A stretch of 64,000 nucleotides of DNA, from positions 1 through 64,000 of the forward strand of contig NZ_VNHY01000005.1 of the NCBI RefSeq assembly GCF_008124865.1, read 5' to 3'. Under the pieces are notes generated by a model. That model did not search any database and was not told where the DNA came from. It saw only the letters and a list, made by a program, of their open reading frames with translations. Positions within the stretch are counted from its first letter, which is position 1. The number at the start of each line of letters is the position of its first letter. This document shows, in pieces, positions 16,949-26,545 of this stretch. This DNA comes from Fodinibius salinus (GTDB lineage Bacteria; Bacteroidota; Rhodothermia; Balneolales; Balneolaceae). A program made the translations under genes and the position numbers.

Positions 16949-19939
16949 ATGATATATAAGCGCATTTTTTCGATTCTTTGTCTTTTGTGCTCAGTTCTCA
17001 TTTCTCTCTCGTTGCAGGCGCAGGATATACAATCTTCTTCGGTAGAATATTATGAAAAGGGGCTTACACTTTTTGAAAACGGGTTGTTCGAAGAAGCAGC
17101 AGATGCGTTTGATACTTTTGTGAATCAGCAAAAAGATCATAATCTACGTTCGTCGTCAGGTTTTTATCTGGCCCGATCAAAAGCATATCTGGATTCGGTT
17201 AATACTCGAACCTATTACGAAAATTACATACGCAGCTATCCTCGAACGCAGTTTACTTCTCAATTACTTTTTGAGCTGGGAAACCGGATGGAGAATAATG
17301 ACCAATATGGTCAGGCTATAGAACACTACCAACGAGCAATAAAGTTGGGGTTAAATGATGAGGCTGGAGCTCGCACTTATTACCGGCTGGCCGAGGCATC
17401 GGCAAAGAATGGACAAAATGTGCAAGCCCGTAATCACTTTTTAGAGCTTGCTGATAAATATCCTCGGTCGGAGTGGGCACCTAAGGCACTTTACGCACGA
17501 GGGCGATTATACCTGAGTGAAAATAAATATGACTCATCTACCGTAGCTTTTGAGACCCTGAAAAAAAGATATCCCAATAATGAAATGACCCGGCGTGTGG
17601 GGACGGCACTGGGCGAATCGTATTACCAACAGGGACGGTATGAAGAAGCGATTACAGCTTTTAAGGATGCACTACCAAATTTAGAAGGGGATCTTAAAAC
17701 TAAAGCGGTTTATTTGATTGCTGAAAGTTATAATTATTTGAACAAGCTCGACCAGGCTTCAAGCTATTATTTACAGCATATCAATCGTACAAAAGGAACG
17801 GATGAAGAGTATACTGCACATTATGGCTTGGGATGGGTATATCACAAGCAGGAGATTTATCACTGGGCTTCTGATGAGTTTGGGAAAGCAGCCGAAGGAT
17901 CAGGAAAGATATCACGCAAGGCACTGTATTATAAGGCTGTAAATGAGAAGCTAGGTTCTCGTTATCGGCAGTCGCTTGAGAGTTTTCGTACTTTTGGTGA
18001 TCGTTTTAAGAAAGGTTTTTGGGTAGAAAAAGCTTACTACGAATGGGCGGTTACCGCTTATGAAGTAGGTCGATATTCCGAGGCTATAGAGGTGCTGCTT
18101 CCGCTGGTTCGCAGTGATGAATCCCTTGAATGGAAGAGCAAAATTTTTACGCTGCTCGGGGAATCGTATTTTGCTAATAAGGAGTACACCCGCGCATTAC
18201 AGGCTTTTGATGAAGCAGAAAAAGTAACTGATGTTGATGATGCTATTAAGCGGCAGGCTCGTTTTCAAAAGGCATGGGTACAGTATAGCAATCAGGCTTA
18301 TGAGCCGGCACAGTCAGCTTTTGAGAAAATTTATGATAATGCGCCAAATACTGATTTGGGAAAAGAAGCGCTGTTTTGGAGTGCCGATTCTTATTATAAC
18401 ATGAAACATTATGGTCCAGCCAGCTCACAGTATGCAGCTTTTATCGAGCGCTATCCCGATCATAAGTTAGCGGGTCCCGCGCATTATTCCCTTGGATGGA
18501 GCTATTTCAAGATGGGAAATTATCAAAAAGCGATACAGCCTTTTAAGACTTTTAGAGAAAATTATGAACCGCCCGAAGAGGCACTTTATCCCTATGATAC
18601 TGACACGCAGCTTCGTATTGGTGATTCCTACTATGCCGTAGGTAATTATTCTGAGGCTATTTCAAATTATCAGAAAGCAGTTGGTGCCGAACCCGGGGGC
18701 GACTATGCAATGTTTCAGATTGCAAACAGCTACTACCGGGCAGAGAAGAGTTATGAAGCCGTAAAAACGTTCCGCAAGTTTTTACGCATCTATCCCCAGA
18801 GCCAGTTTAGCCAGCAGTCGCAATATAATATTGCATATATTTATCTGAATACGGAAAACTATTCGCGTGCCGTTGAGGAGTTCCAAACAGTCATTAATAA
18901 ATATCCCAACACATCCTGGGCGGCTCGTGCGCAATATAATATCGGAGATGCCTATTACAACGCCGGGGACTATGAAAAGGCTATTTCCTCTTACAAGGAG
19001 GTAATGGAAAAATATCCCGAAAGCGAATACATCATTGAAGCCGTGAATGGCATCCAGTATGCGCAGCTGTCCGGCGGGAAGGCAGATTCCAGTTCAGCTG
19101 TGTTAGAAGATTTTTTAGCTGATAATCCACGCAGCTCGATGGCTGATCGCCTTCGATTTCGTCAGGCTGATACGCGTATGCAGACCGGCGACTACAAAGG
19201 AGCCATCAAAGAATTTCAACAGTACTTGCGGATTACCAACAGTGAAGAACTACAGCCGGATGCCCACTTTAACCTGGCAAATGCCTACGAAAAAACCGGT
19301 CAGGTTGAGAAAGCAGTACAGGAATATCAGATTATTGTGTCTGACTTTCCTAATTCTGAGCGGTCATCTTCAGCCTTAACATCATTGGGAGCCATAGCAT
19401 CCCGCCGAGGCAATTACCAACAGTCGTTTGACTATTTTAAACAGCTTTCGCAGAAAGGAGCTAAATATCAGCAGGAAGCAAATATTGGTATGGGCAACGC
19501 ACAGCTGCAGATGGAGAATACCGATCAAGCCGGTGGATATTACCAGACAGCACTGGATACAAATCCGAATTACGATCCTGCTAAAGTAGGGTTGGCAAAA
19601 GTGGAGATCCAAGAAAATAATTATAGCGAGGCTCGTAATCTTTTGTCCACGGTTGCTGAATCAAATACTACCGAAGTTGGTGCCGAGGCTCAGTACTTAC
19701 TGGGGATGATTGCTCAACAGCAGCAGTCCTATGAAAAGGCGGTCAAAGCCTATGCTGATGTTAATGTGTTGTATAAAGCATTTGATGGATGGGTGTCTAA
19801 AGCTATGCTCAATCAGGCAAAATGCTATATCAGATTAAATAAACAAGGGGAAGCGCGCTCAACGCTCAATACGTTAGTTGATAATTATCCCGATACACCG
19901 CAGGCTGGAGAGGCTCGAAAATTATTGAATGAAGAGTAG
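16949..19939 (+). CDS. Large exported TPR-repeat protein
   Basis: A 996-residue protein with a cleavable-looking signal peptide (hydrophobic core, then SLQAQD). The rest is a long array of tetratricopeptide repeats of the Tol-Pal YbgF/BamD kind, with recurring units such as YEKAISSYKEVMEKYP, YSEAISNYQKAV and YNIGDAYYNAGDYEKA. About 20 or more repeats would form an extended superhelix for protein binding in the periplasm. Homologous giant TPR proteins are common in Bacteroidota, without a proven role. Its end lies next to aroA, so they probably share a transcript. Confidence 0.8.
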   Translation: MIYKRIFSILCLLCSVLISLSLQAQDIQSSSVEYYEKGLTLFENGLFEEAADAFDTFVNQQKDHNLRSSSGFYLARSKAYLDSVNTRTYYENYIRSYPRTQFTSQLLFELGNRMENNDQYGQAIEHYQRAIKLGLNDEAGARTYYRLAEASAKNGQNVQARNHFLELADKYPRSEWAPKALYARGRLYLSENKYDSSTVAFETLKKRYPNNEMTRRVGTALGESYYQQGRYEEAITAFKDALPNLEGDLKTKAVYLIAESYNYLNKLDQASSYYLQHINRTKGTDEEYTAHYGLGWVYHKQEIYHWASDEFGKAAEGSGKISRKALYYKAVNEKLGSRYRQSLESFRTFGDRFKKGFWVEKAYYEWAVTAYEVGRYSEAIEVLLPLVRSDESLEWKSKIFTLLGESYFANKEYTRALQAFDEAEKVTDVDDAIKRQARFQKAWVQYSNQAYEPAQSAFEKIYDNAPNTDLGKEALFWSADSYYNMKHYGPASSQYAAFIERYPDHKLAGPAHYSLGWSYFKMGNYQKAIQPFKTFRENYEPPEEALYPYDTDTQLRIGDSYYAVGNYSEAISNYQKAVGAEPGGDYAMFQIANSYYRAEKSYEAVKTFRKFLRIYPQSQFSQQSQYNIAYIYLNTENYSRAVEEFQTVINKYPNTSWAARAQYNIGDAYYNAGDYEKAISSYKEVMEKYPESEYIIEAVNGIQYAQLSGGKADSSSAVLEDFLADNPRSSMADRLRFRQADTRMQTGDYKGAIKEFQQYLRITNSEELQPDAHFNLANAYEKTGQVEKAVQEYQIIVSDFPNSERSSSALTSLGAIASRRGNYQQSFDYFKQLSQKGAKYQQEANIGMGNAQLQMENTDQAGGYYQTALDTNPNYDPAKVGLAKVEIQENNYSEARNLLSTVAESNTTEVGAEAQYLLGMIAQQQQSYEKAVKAYADVNVLYKAFDGWVSKAMLNQAKCYIRLNKQGEARSTLNTLVDNYPDTPQAGEARKLLNEE

Positions 19940-19940
19940 T

Positions 19941-21230
19941 ATGGATAAAGAAGTTCAACCTGCATCAGTTCTCAGAGGATCGCCGAGTTTGCCGGCCGAT
20001 AAGTCTATTTCGCACCGGTCGGTTATCTTTGCTTCGTTGCATCAGGGGCATTCAACGATCACCAATTTTTCGACCGCCGCTGATCCACACAGCACTATTT
20101 GCTGTATGCGTAGCTTGGGGGTAAATATTCAAGAGAAGGATCACAGTATTAAAGTAGAGGGCGTAGGTCGTGATGGACTAAAATCCCCAGATGAAGATTT
20201 AGATTGTGGTAATTCCGGTACCACTATGCGTCTGCTTAGTGGCATTATTGCCGGTGCGGGTACCACTGCCCAGCTGATTGGGGATAAGTCGCTCTCGTCC
20301 CGAACGATGCAGCGTATTATCGATCCGCTTACGGATATGGGGGCACAGATTGATGCCCGCGATGGCGATTTTGCCCCGTTGCATATTCAGCGTAATGGTA
20401 AACTACAACCATTGCATTTTCCGTTGCCAATACCCAGCGCACAGCTTAAATCATGCGTGTTATTGGCTGGTTTGTTTGGGGATGATCCCACAACTGTTAT
20501 TGAAACCTTGCCCAGCCGGGATCATACAGAGCGGCTATTACAGCTTGATATCCAAGAGCAGAAGGATAAAAAAATTATTCACTCTTCCCGTGCTGATAAT
20601 ATACCGGCACAATCGTATCGTATCCCAAATGATTTTTCAGCAGCTTCATTTTGGCTTGTGGCCGGGGCCGTTCATCCCGAAGCAAAAATTTCGATGAAGG
20701 CGGTGGGTATGAATCCCACACGAAATGCCGCGCTGGAAATATTGAAGAACATGAATGCCGAAATTACGGTCTCTGATAGAAGAAAGGAAGGAGCAGAGCC
20801 TGTCGCTGATATTACTGTTTCTTCATCGCAGTTACAGCCTGTTGATATCACAAAAGAGATGGTGCCTAACTGTATTGATGAAATCCCTATTCTGGCTGTT
20901 GCTATGCTGTTTGCAGATGGGACTTCAAAAATAACCGGGGCTGAGGAACTTCGCCATAAAGAAACTGATCGCTTGGCGGCTCTGTCCGATATTTTGAAAA
21001 AAGCAGGAGCCAGTTTTATGGAATTTGAGGATGGTATCGAAATTCATGGTAATCCTGATTTTACTCCGCAGCAAGGGAGCTTTAGCAGTGAGCATGATCA
21101 CCGTATTGCTATGTCGGCCGCAGTATTGAGTCTGATGGGAGAGCAACCGTCGCAAATAAGCAATGCCGCCTGTACAGATATCTCTTATCCCAACTTTTGG
21201 GATGACCTGCAATTGCTGACGAATTGGTAA
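19941..21230 (+). CDS. aroA: 3-Phosphoshikimate 1-carboxyvinyltransferase (EPSP synthase)
   Basis: Sixth step of the shikimate pathway, joining PEP to shikimate-3-phosphate in the cytosol. Motifs are complete: PADKSISHRS near the N terminus, DCGNSGTTMRLLSG, NDFSAASFWLVA, IDEIPILAVA with the catalytic Asp-Glu, EELRHKETDR and EHDHRIAMS. I chose ATG 19941, 1 nt after the stop of the TPR gene and with GAAGAG just upstream; an in-frame ATG at 19929 would overlap that gene by 11 nt and add four residues (429 versus 433). No other aromatic-pathway gene is nearby. Confidence 0.94.
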   Translation: MDKEVQPASVLRGSPSLPADKSISHRSVIFASLHQGHSTITNFSTAADPHSTICCMRSLGVNIQEKDHSIKVEGVGRDGLKSPDEDLDCGNSGTTMRLLSGIIAGAGTTAQLIGDKSLSSRTMQRIIDPLTDMGAQIDARDGDFAPLHIQRNGKLQPLHFPLPIPSAQLKSCVLLAGLFGDDPTTVIETLPSRDHTERLLQLDIQEQKDKKIIHSSRADNIPAQSYRIPNDFSAASFWLVAGAVHPEAKISMKAVGMNPTRNAALEILKNMNAEITVSDRRKEGAEPVADITVSSSQLQPVDITKEMVPNCIDEIPILAVAMLFADGTSKITGAEELRHKETDRLAALSDILKKAGASFMEFEDGIEIHGNPDFTPQQGSFSSEHDHRIAMSAAVLSLMGEQPSQISNAACTDISYPNFWDDLQLLTNW

Positions 21231-21264
21231 GCATATCCGCAAATCTGACAAATACTTTTTGTTC

Positions 21265-21320
21265 ATGACGCAATAATGCCAATACGTCATAAATATATCC
21301 AGCCTATCAAACTTGGCATT
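21265..21320 (+). promoter_or_regulatory. Nested inverted repeats upstream of hsp20
   Basis: ATGACG (21265-21270) is mirrored by CGTCAT (21285-21290), and AATGCCAA (21275-21282) by TTGGCATT (21313-21320), both perfect. They lie 45-100 nt before the hsp20 ATG. Neither matches the CIRCE element. They could be regulator sites or a 5'-leader structure. Confidence 0.4.
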
Positions 21321-21364
21321 GTGATTGCTCATATAATAGTGAACATAAATTGACGGATAAGCTT

Positions 21365-21790
21365 ATGAATGAATTTACCATTGATATCGAAAAGCAACTG
21401 ACCCAATTGGGGAATGATATCCAAGACTTTGTAGAACGAATTGTTCCACTGGAAGACCAAGGATACGATTTTTCCCCGGTCTGTGATATCATTGAAAGCA
21501 GCGATACGTATGTGATTAAGCTGGACTTACCGGGCTTATCCAAAAAAGAAATTAATATTGCGCTTAAAGAGCATGTGTTGACGGTTAAAGGGGAACGGGT
21601 TGAAGACCTTGATGACGATGAGACTTTTCGCCGGCAGGAGCGTTCCGTCGGTGTATTTTCACGGTCTTTTGCTTTGCCCGAGAATGTAAATACCTCAGAA
21701 ACAGATGCTCTTTTTCGAAATGGTGTACTTAAAATCACCATGGCCAAATCGGATGAGGTGAATGATTCAACCTCCATCCCGATAAAGTGA
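21365..21790 (+). CDS. Small heat-shock protein Hsp20/alpha-crystallin
   Basis: ATP-independent holdase that captures unfolding proteins, about 141 residues. A short N-terminal arm is followed by the alpha-crystallin domain (about residues 36-135: PVCDIIESSDTYVIKLDLPGL...VLTVKGERVED...FSRSFALPENV...NGVLKITMAK). A short tail ends in SIPIK, the I-x-I motif used for oligomer contacts. I chose ATG 21365 over the in-frame TTG at 21350, which would add only five residues. Inverted repeats precede it and dnaK follows, so it is probably heat-regulated. Confidence 0.92.
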   Translation: MNEFTIDIEKQLTQLGNDIQDFVERIVPLEDQGYDFSPVCDIIESSDTYVIKLDLPGLSKKEINIALKEHVLTVKGERVEDLDDDETFRRQERSVGVFSRSFALPENVNTSETDALFRNGVLKITMAKSDEVNDSTSIPIK

Positions 21791-21803
21791 CTTTAAATAT
21801 GCT

Positions 21804-21847
21804 ATCCCGGGCCGGAGTGCTGAGCTTGCTCAGTATCTTTTCGGGAT
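21804..21847 (+). other. Stem-loop in the hsp20-dnaK intergenic region
   Basis: An outer helix ATCCCG/CGGGAT (21804-21809 with 21842-21847) encloses an inner CTGAG-CTTG-CTCAG hairpin (21820-21833). No T-run follows, so it is not a classical terminator. It may be an mRNA-processing or stability element, or part of a dnaK leader. Confidence 0.4.
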
Positions 21848-21904
21848 CTTACAAGAATTGAACAGAAAAAATTAACAACTAATAAAAAATAATAGATAAC
21901 TATT

Positions 21905-23890
21905 ATGGGAAAGATCATAGGAATAGACTTAGGTACCACCAACTCCTGCGTTGCTGTAATGGAGGGGAACGAACCCTCCGTTATTCAAAATTCTGAGGGA
22001 GGTCGTACAACCCCATCGGTTGTCGCTTTTTCCAAAGAAGGAGAACGACTGGTTGGTGCACCTGCTAAACGACAAGCAATTACTAATCCGGAGAAAACAA
22101 TTTCTTCGATTAAACGCTTCATGGGACGGTTTTATGATGAAGTGAAAGAAGAGGCTCATCAGGCTTCTTACGAAATCGTAAAAGGTGACAATGATACGGT
22201 ACGTGTTCAAGTTGATGACCGTGAATATGCACCCCAAGAAATTTCGGCAATGATACTGCAGAAAATGAAGCAGACCGCCGAAGAATATTTGGGTGAAGAT
22301 GTTACAGAAGCGGTAATTACCGTTCCTGCATACTTTAATGACGCGCAGCGAAAGGCTACTAAAGAAGCGGGCGATATTGCTGGCCTTGAAGTAAAACGTA
22401 TCATTAACGAACCTACAGCTGCATCACTTGCCTACGGACTTGATAAGAAGGATGAGGATCAGACCATTGCCGTTTACGACCTTGGTGGTGGTACTTTTGA
22501 TATCTCGATTCTGGAACTGGGCGACGGCGTTTTCGAAGTACAGTCCACCAGCGGAGATACACACCTCGGCGGTGACGACTTCGACTCTCGTTTGATCGAC
22601 CACTTGGCCGACGAGTTCAAGAAAGAAGAAGGTATTGACCTTCGCGAAGATCCGATGGCTATGCAACGATTAAAAGATGCGGCGGAGAAAGCTAAAATTG
22701 AGCTTTCAAATTCACAGAAGACAAATGTAAATCTGCCGTTTATTACTGCCACTGATTCTGGTCCCAAACACTTGAATATTGACATCAGTCGTTCTGAGTT
22801 TGAGAAAATGGTTGATGATTTGGTAGAGAAAACGTTAGATCCCTGCCAACAAGTGCTCGACGATGCCGACCTTAGTAAAAATGATATTGATAAAGTTATC
22901 TTGGTAGGCGGATCCACCCGCATTCCTAAGATTCAGGAAGTTGTCAAAGATTTCTTTGGCAAAGACCCAAGTAAGGGAGTAAATCCTGATGAGGTTGTTG
23001 CAGTTGGTGCTGCCATCCAGGGAGGTGTAATGTCTGGCGATGTAGATGATGTAGTACTCCTCGATGTTACGCCACTTACGCTTGGTATTGAAACACTGGG
23101 CGGCGTTTCTACAGAACTTATTGAGGCAAATACGACCATCCCAACCAGCAAGACAGAGACATTTTCTACTGCTGCTGATAACCAGACCAGCGTAGAAATT
23201 CATGTTCTGCAAGGTGGACGTGCCAAAGCGGAAGACAACCGAACGCTCGGCCGGTTCCACTTGGACGGTATTCCGCCAGCACCTCGAGGCGTACCTCAAA
23301 TTGAGGTAAGTTTTGATATTGATGCCGACGGTGTGCTGGATGTTAGTGCCAAGGATAAAGGTACAGGTAAAGAGCAAAGCATCCGTATCGAGGCTTCTTC
23401 CGGATTGTCTGAAGAAGAGATCGAGGATATGAAAGAAGCTGCCGAAGAACATGCTGAAGAAGATGAGCGTATTCGTGAGCGTACTGAGAAGCTGAATAAA
23501 GCTGACAGCCTTGTCTTCTCTACACGCAAGCAGCTTGATGAGCATGAAGATAAAATTTCCGATGACAACAAAGAGAAGATTGAAGCCGCACTTGAGAAAG
23601 TGAAAGAGCTCCATGAGGAAGAAAAAGTTGAGGAGCTGGATGATGCAATGGAAGAACTGAATGACGCATGGTCTGAGGCTTCTCAGGAAATTTATCAGGA
23701 TGCTGCACAAGGACAAGGTCAACCAGGACCCGGAGCAGCCGGACCCGGCGGACCTGCCGGCGCAGCAGCGGCTGGTGCGGCACCCAATAACGGAGCCGAA
23801 TCAGCACAGTCTGAGGAAGCTGACGAAGAAGATGAAGACGCTGTTGATGCTGATTTTGAAGTTGTCGACGAGGAAGAAGACAACGGATAA
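21905..23890 (+). CDS. dnaK: Chaperone DnaK (Hsp70)
   Basis: Cytosolic Hsp70 of 661 residues. The ATPase domain (1-~385) starts with [13 protein letters not shown] and contains DLGGGTFD and VGGSTRIP. The linker [12 protein letters not shown] is followed by the substrate-binding domain with NTTIPT and the alpha-helical lid. A Gly/Ala/Pro-rich disordered stretch (about 600-630) and a very acidic tail ending near FEVVDEE close the protein. grpE and dnaJ are not in the window. It follows hsp20 by 114 nt, and a strong terminator comes 20 nt after the stop. Confidence 0.98.
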   Translation: MGKIIGIDLGTTNSCVAVMEGNEPSVIQNSEGGRTTPSVVAFSKEGERLVGAPAKRQAITNPEKTISSIKRFMGRFYDEVKEEAHQASYEIVKGDNDTVRVQVDDREYAPQEISAMILQKMKQTAEEYLGEDVTEAVITVPAYFNDAQRKATKEAGDIAGLEVKRIINEPTAASLAYGLDKKDEDQTIAVYDLGGGTFDISILELGDGVFEVQSTSGDTHLGGDDFDSRLIDHLADEFKKEEGIDLREDPMAMQRLKDAAEKAKIELSNSQKTNVNLPFITATDSGPKHLNIDISRSEFEKMVDDLVEKTLDPCQQVLDDADLSKNDIDKVILVGGSTRIPKIQEVVKDFFGKDPSKGVNPDEVVAVGAAIQGGVMSGDVDDVVLLDVTPLTLGIETLGGVSTELIEANTTIPTSKTETFSTAADNQTSVEIHVLQGGRAKAEDNRTLGRFHLDGIPPAPRGVPQIEVSFDIDADGVLDVSAKDKGTGKEQSIRIEASSGLSEEEIEDMKEAAEEHAEEDERIRERTEKLNKADSLVFSTRKQLDEHEDKISDDNKEKIEAALEKVKELHEEEKVEELDDAMEELNDAWSEASQEIYQDAAQGQGQPGPGAAGPGGPAGAAAAGAAPNNGAESAQSEEADEEDEDAVDADFEVVDEEEDNG

Positions 23891-23910
23891 TTAGTTTCAG
23901 CTGATATTAA

Positions 23911-23949
23911 CAAAAAGCCTTCCACCATAGCGGTGGGAGGCTTTTTTTA
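23911..23949 (+). terminator. Intrinsic terminator of dnaK
   Basis: GCCTTCCACC and GGTGGGAGGC pair over 10 bp (one G-U), with a 5-nt loop, preceded by an A-run and followed by seven T residues. Confidence 0.92.
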
Positions 23950-24078
23950 TTATTTTTCTGTTTGCATCAGTAGCTTTGCTGCAGATAGATCGCGGTTTTC
24001 AAGGGTTTACTTTGTAATGACCGATTGGTATCAAAATGTTAGGTGTGTTGATGCTAAACTCTTATATTCAGTTAAATT

Positions 24079-25656
24079 TTGGCCAATACTTTTTCAGTGA
24101 ACAGCACTACCCTCGAAACAGATTTTTGTGTTATCGGTAGCGGAGCCGCAGGCCTGCATGCAGCCCTGCATGCCAGCGAATACGGTAGCGTTACGGTCGT
24201 GACCAAATCGCGCCTAGAAACAAGTAGTAGCTACTGGGCTCAGGGAGGTATCGCAGCTGTATTAAATAATGACGATAGTTTTCAAAGTCATGAAGAAGAT
24301 ACCTTGGCAGCTGGTCGTAATTTCTGTAACAAATCAGCTGTGGATGTACTCGTCAAAGAAGGGGCCCGGCAGGTACAACAGCTCATTGATAAAGGTATGC
24401 CTTTTGATCGGACGAACGGTCACCTTGATCTTGGCCTCGAAGGCGGGCATACCAATCGGCGCGTACTTCATGCCAACGGTGCGGCGACAGGCAAGGCATT
24501 GGTCGAATTTTTGATTGAGCGTGTTCGCAAAAAATCGAATATTCGCATTCTGGAAGAAGCTTTCGTTTATCAGATTTTAACAGATCGAGAAAGATGTTCC
24601 GGAGCACGAGCTTATTTATATCAACAGGATCAGTTGATAACGATTCAAAGTCCGGTGACGATTTTAGCCTCCGGCGGATATTCGGGATTATATAGTCGGA
24701 CCACAAATCCCCATACTTCCACCGGAGATGGACTCTGGTTGGCCTATAATGCCGGAGCGGTACTGCGGGATTTAGAGTTTATTCAATTTCATCCTACCGC
24801 CTTTTATGCCGAGGAGGGGTCTAGCTTCTTAATTAGTGAAGCTTTGCGCGGAGAAGGAGCTCGTTTGTATAATCAAGCCGGTGAACGGTTTATGGGAGCG
24901 TATCCTCAAAAAGAGTTGGCACCCCGTGATGTAGTAGCACGACAAATATTAGATCAAATTCATAAGCAGGATGAGAGTTACGTCTTGCTGGATGTAAGTC
25001 ATCTCGATGCGGATGTGCTTAGAGATCATTTCCCAAACTTATTGCAAAAGATTGCTAATCAAGGTATTGATGTTACTGAACAGGGTATCCCTGTAGCTCC
25101 TGCCGCCCATTATTGTATTGGAGGTGTAGCTACTGATTTGAATTCGAAGACCTCAGTTAATGGATTATATGCCTGTGGTGAAGTGGCCGCCAATGGTGTA
25201 CACGGGGCCAATCGATTGGCTAGTAATTCGTTACTCGAATGTTTAGTGTTTAGCAAGCGGGCTGTTGACCATGCAGCAAGTTGGGGAGTAGAAAAACCAA
25301 GTATGGTTTCCCCTCATTCTTTTGATATTGATGATCATTTTGCTGAACAATTTTCGGATGTACAACAGCAAGTATCTGCATTATTAACTAAATATATTGG
25401 CATTGAACGTCACGCAGAAGGTATGAGAAAAGCATTGCAGGCGATTCGTAATATACAGAGCAGTCTTTTCTCAGATGAGCATGAATATTATGGAATACGG
25501 GCACGAGGAATGCTACACATAGCAGAAATGATTGCATCTGCGGCACTTCAGCGCCAAGAAAGCCGGGGTGTGCATCAGCGCAGTGACTTTACTTCCCCGA
25601 GTAATAGCCAAGCGCATATCGAGTATCAAAAAGAAAATCCCCAGCTTGTATCATAA
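24079..25656 (+). CDS. nadB: L-aspartate oxidase
   Basis: FAD enzyme that oxidises L-aspartate to iminoaspartate, the first step of de novo NAD synthesis. It is 525 residues: GSGAAGLHAAL dinucleotide fold (about 20-30), SSYWAQGGIAAV, the substrate loop EALRGEGARLYN, HYCIGGVATD and GVHGANRLASNSLLE, and a C-terminal three-helix domain. The start is uncertain: TTG at 24079 is used here, and GTG at 24097 would also keep the fold. It is the first gene of nadB-nadC-nadA; nadC starts 3 nt after its stop. Confidence 0.95.
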   Translation: MANTFSVNSTTLETDFCVIGSGAAGLHAALHASEYGSVTVVTKSRLETSSSYWAQGGIAAVLNNDDSFQSHEEDTLAAGRNFCNKSAVDVLVKEGARQVQQLIDKGMPFDRTNGHLDLGLEGGHTNRRVLHANGAATGKALVEFLIERVRKKSNIRILEEAFVYQILTDRERCSGARAYLYQQDQLITIQSPVTILASGGYSGLYSRTTNPHTSTGDGLWLAYNAGAVLRDLEFIQFHPTAFYAEEGSSFLISEALRGEGARLYNQAGERFMGAYPQKELAPRDVVARQILDQIHKQDESYVLLDVSHLDADVLRDHFPNLLQKIANQGIDVTEQGIPVAPAAHYCIGGVATDLNSKTSVNGLYACGEVAANGVHGANRLASNSLLECLVFSKRAVDHAASWGVEKPSMVSPHSFDIDDHFAEQFSDVQQQVSALLTKYIGIERHAEGMRKALQAIRNIQSSLFSDEHEYYGIRARGMLHIAEMIASAALQRQESRGVHQRSDFTSPSNSQAHIEYQKENPQLVS

Positions 25657-25659
25657 AGT

Positions 25660-26520
25660 ATGAAGGAATTAGCAGTACATAATATTGACGAGCAGGCATT
25701 AGAAACACTCATTGCCCGAGCATTTGAAGAAGATATTCGTAGTGGAGATGTGACAACTGATTCCATCGTCAATCCGCAAAAACAAGCTAAGGCAGTTTGG
25801 CAATCAAAAGATGAAGGCATCGTGGCCGGATTGCCTGTTGCGCGTATGGTATTCCAGAAGCTGGATAGTAATTTAGAATGGTATCCGGTGGTAGAAGATA
25901 GTTCTTTAATAAAACCGGGAGCAGATATTGTAAAAATACAGGGGCAGGCACGAGCAGTACTCACGGCTGAGCGCATTGCACTAAATTTGGTACAGCGGAT
26001 ATCGGGCATCGCGACGATCACCCGGAAATATGTTGAAGCAGTTAAAGAATATGACACCCAAATTTTAGATACCCGTAAAACAGTGCCGGGTCTGCGTACG
26101 CTGGATAAATATGCTGTTGCGGCAGGAGGTGGGGGGAATCACCGGATGGGATTGTTTGATTTAGCGATGATCAAGGATAACCATATTGTTGCCGCCGGAG
26201 ATATTGCAAAAGCAGTTAAAAACGTACGAACCAACAATCCAGAGATACGAATTGAAGTAGAAACCAAAACTCTTAATCAAGTAAAGGAAGCCCTTGATGC
26301 CGGAGCTGATATTATTATGTTAGACAATATGAATATTGATCAGATGTCCGAAGCAGTACACTTAGTTGGAGATTCTGCCGAGACTGAAGCTTCTGGTGGT
26401 ATTACGCTTGAAACAGTGGCGAAAGTGGCTGCAACTGGCGTAGATTTTATTTCTGTAGGAGCATTAACACATTCGGTTGCGGCTTTTGATATTAGTCAGC
26501 AATTACAAGAAATTTTTTAA
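25660..26520 (+). CDS. nadC: Nicotinate-nucleotide pyrophosphorylase (carboxylating), quinolinate PRTase
   Basis: Joins quinolinate and PRPP, with decarboxylation, to give nicotinate mononucleotide. The 286 residues match the family: EEDIRSGDVTTD at the N terminus, ERIALNLVQRISGIAT, DTRKTVPGLRTLDKYAV with the PRPP-binding basic residues, GGGGNHRMGL, and the beta-barrel strands ending in SGGITLE and VDFISVGALTHS. It is the central gene of the NAD operon. Confidence 0.97.
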   Translation: MKELAVHNIDEQALETLIARAFEEDIRSGDVTTDSIVNPQKQAKAVWQSKDEGIVAGLPVARMVFQKLDSNLEWYPVVEDSSLIKPGADIVKIQGQARAVLTAERIALNLVQRISGIATITRKYVEAVKEYDTQILDTRKTVPGLRTLDKYAVAAGGGGNHRMGLFDLAMIKDNHIVAAGDIAKAVKNVRTNNPEIRIEVETKTLNQVKEALDAGADIIMLDNMNIDQMSEAVHLVGDSAETEASGGITLETVAKVAATGVDFISVGALTHSVAAFDISQQLQEIF

Positions 26521-26545
26521 AAGAAGGTTCAAAAATAGTTTAACT

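Noticed and set aside
22835-23722. 295-codon open frame on the minus strand inside dnaK
   Set aside because: It lies fully antisense to dnaK, and its Leu/Phe/Ile-rich translation mirrors the acidic, Lys-rich codons of the opposite strand. Two more antisense frames overlap the same area.
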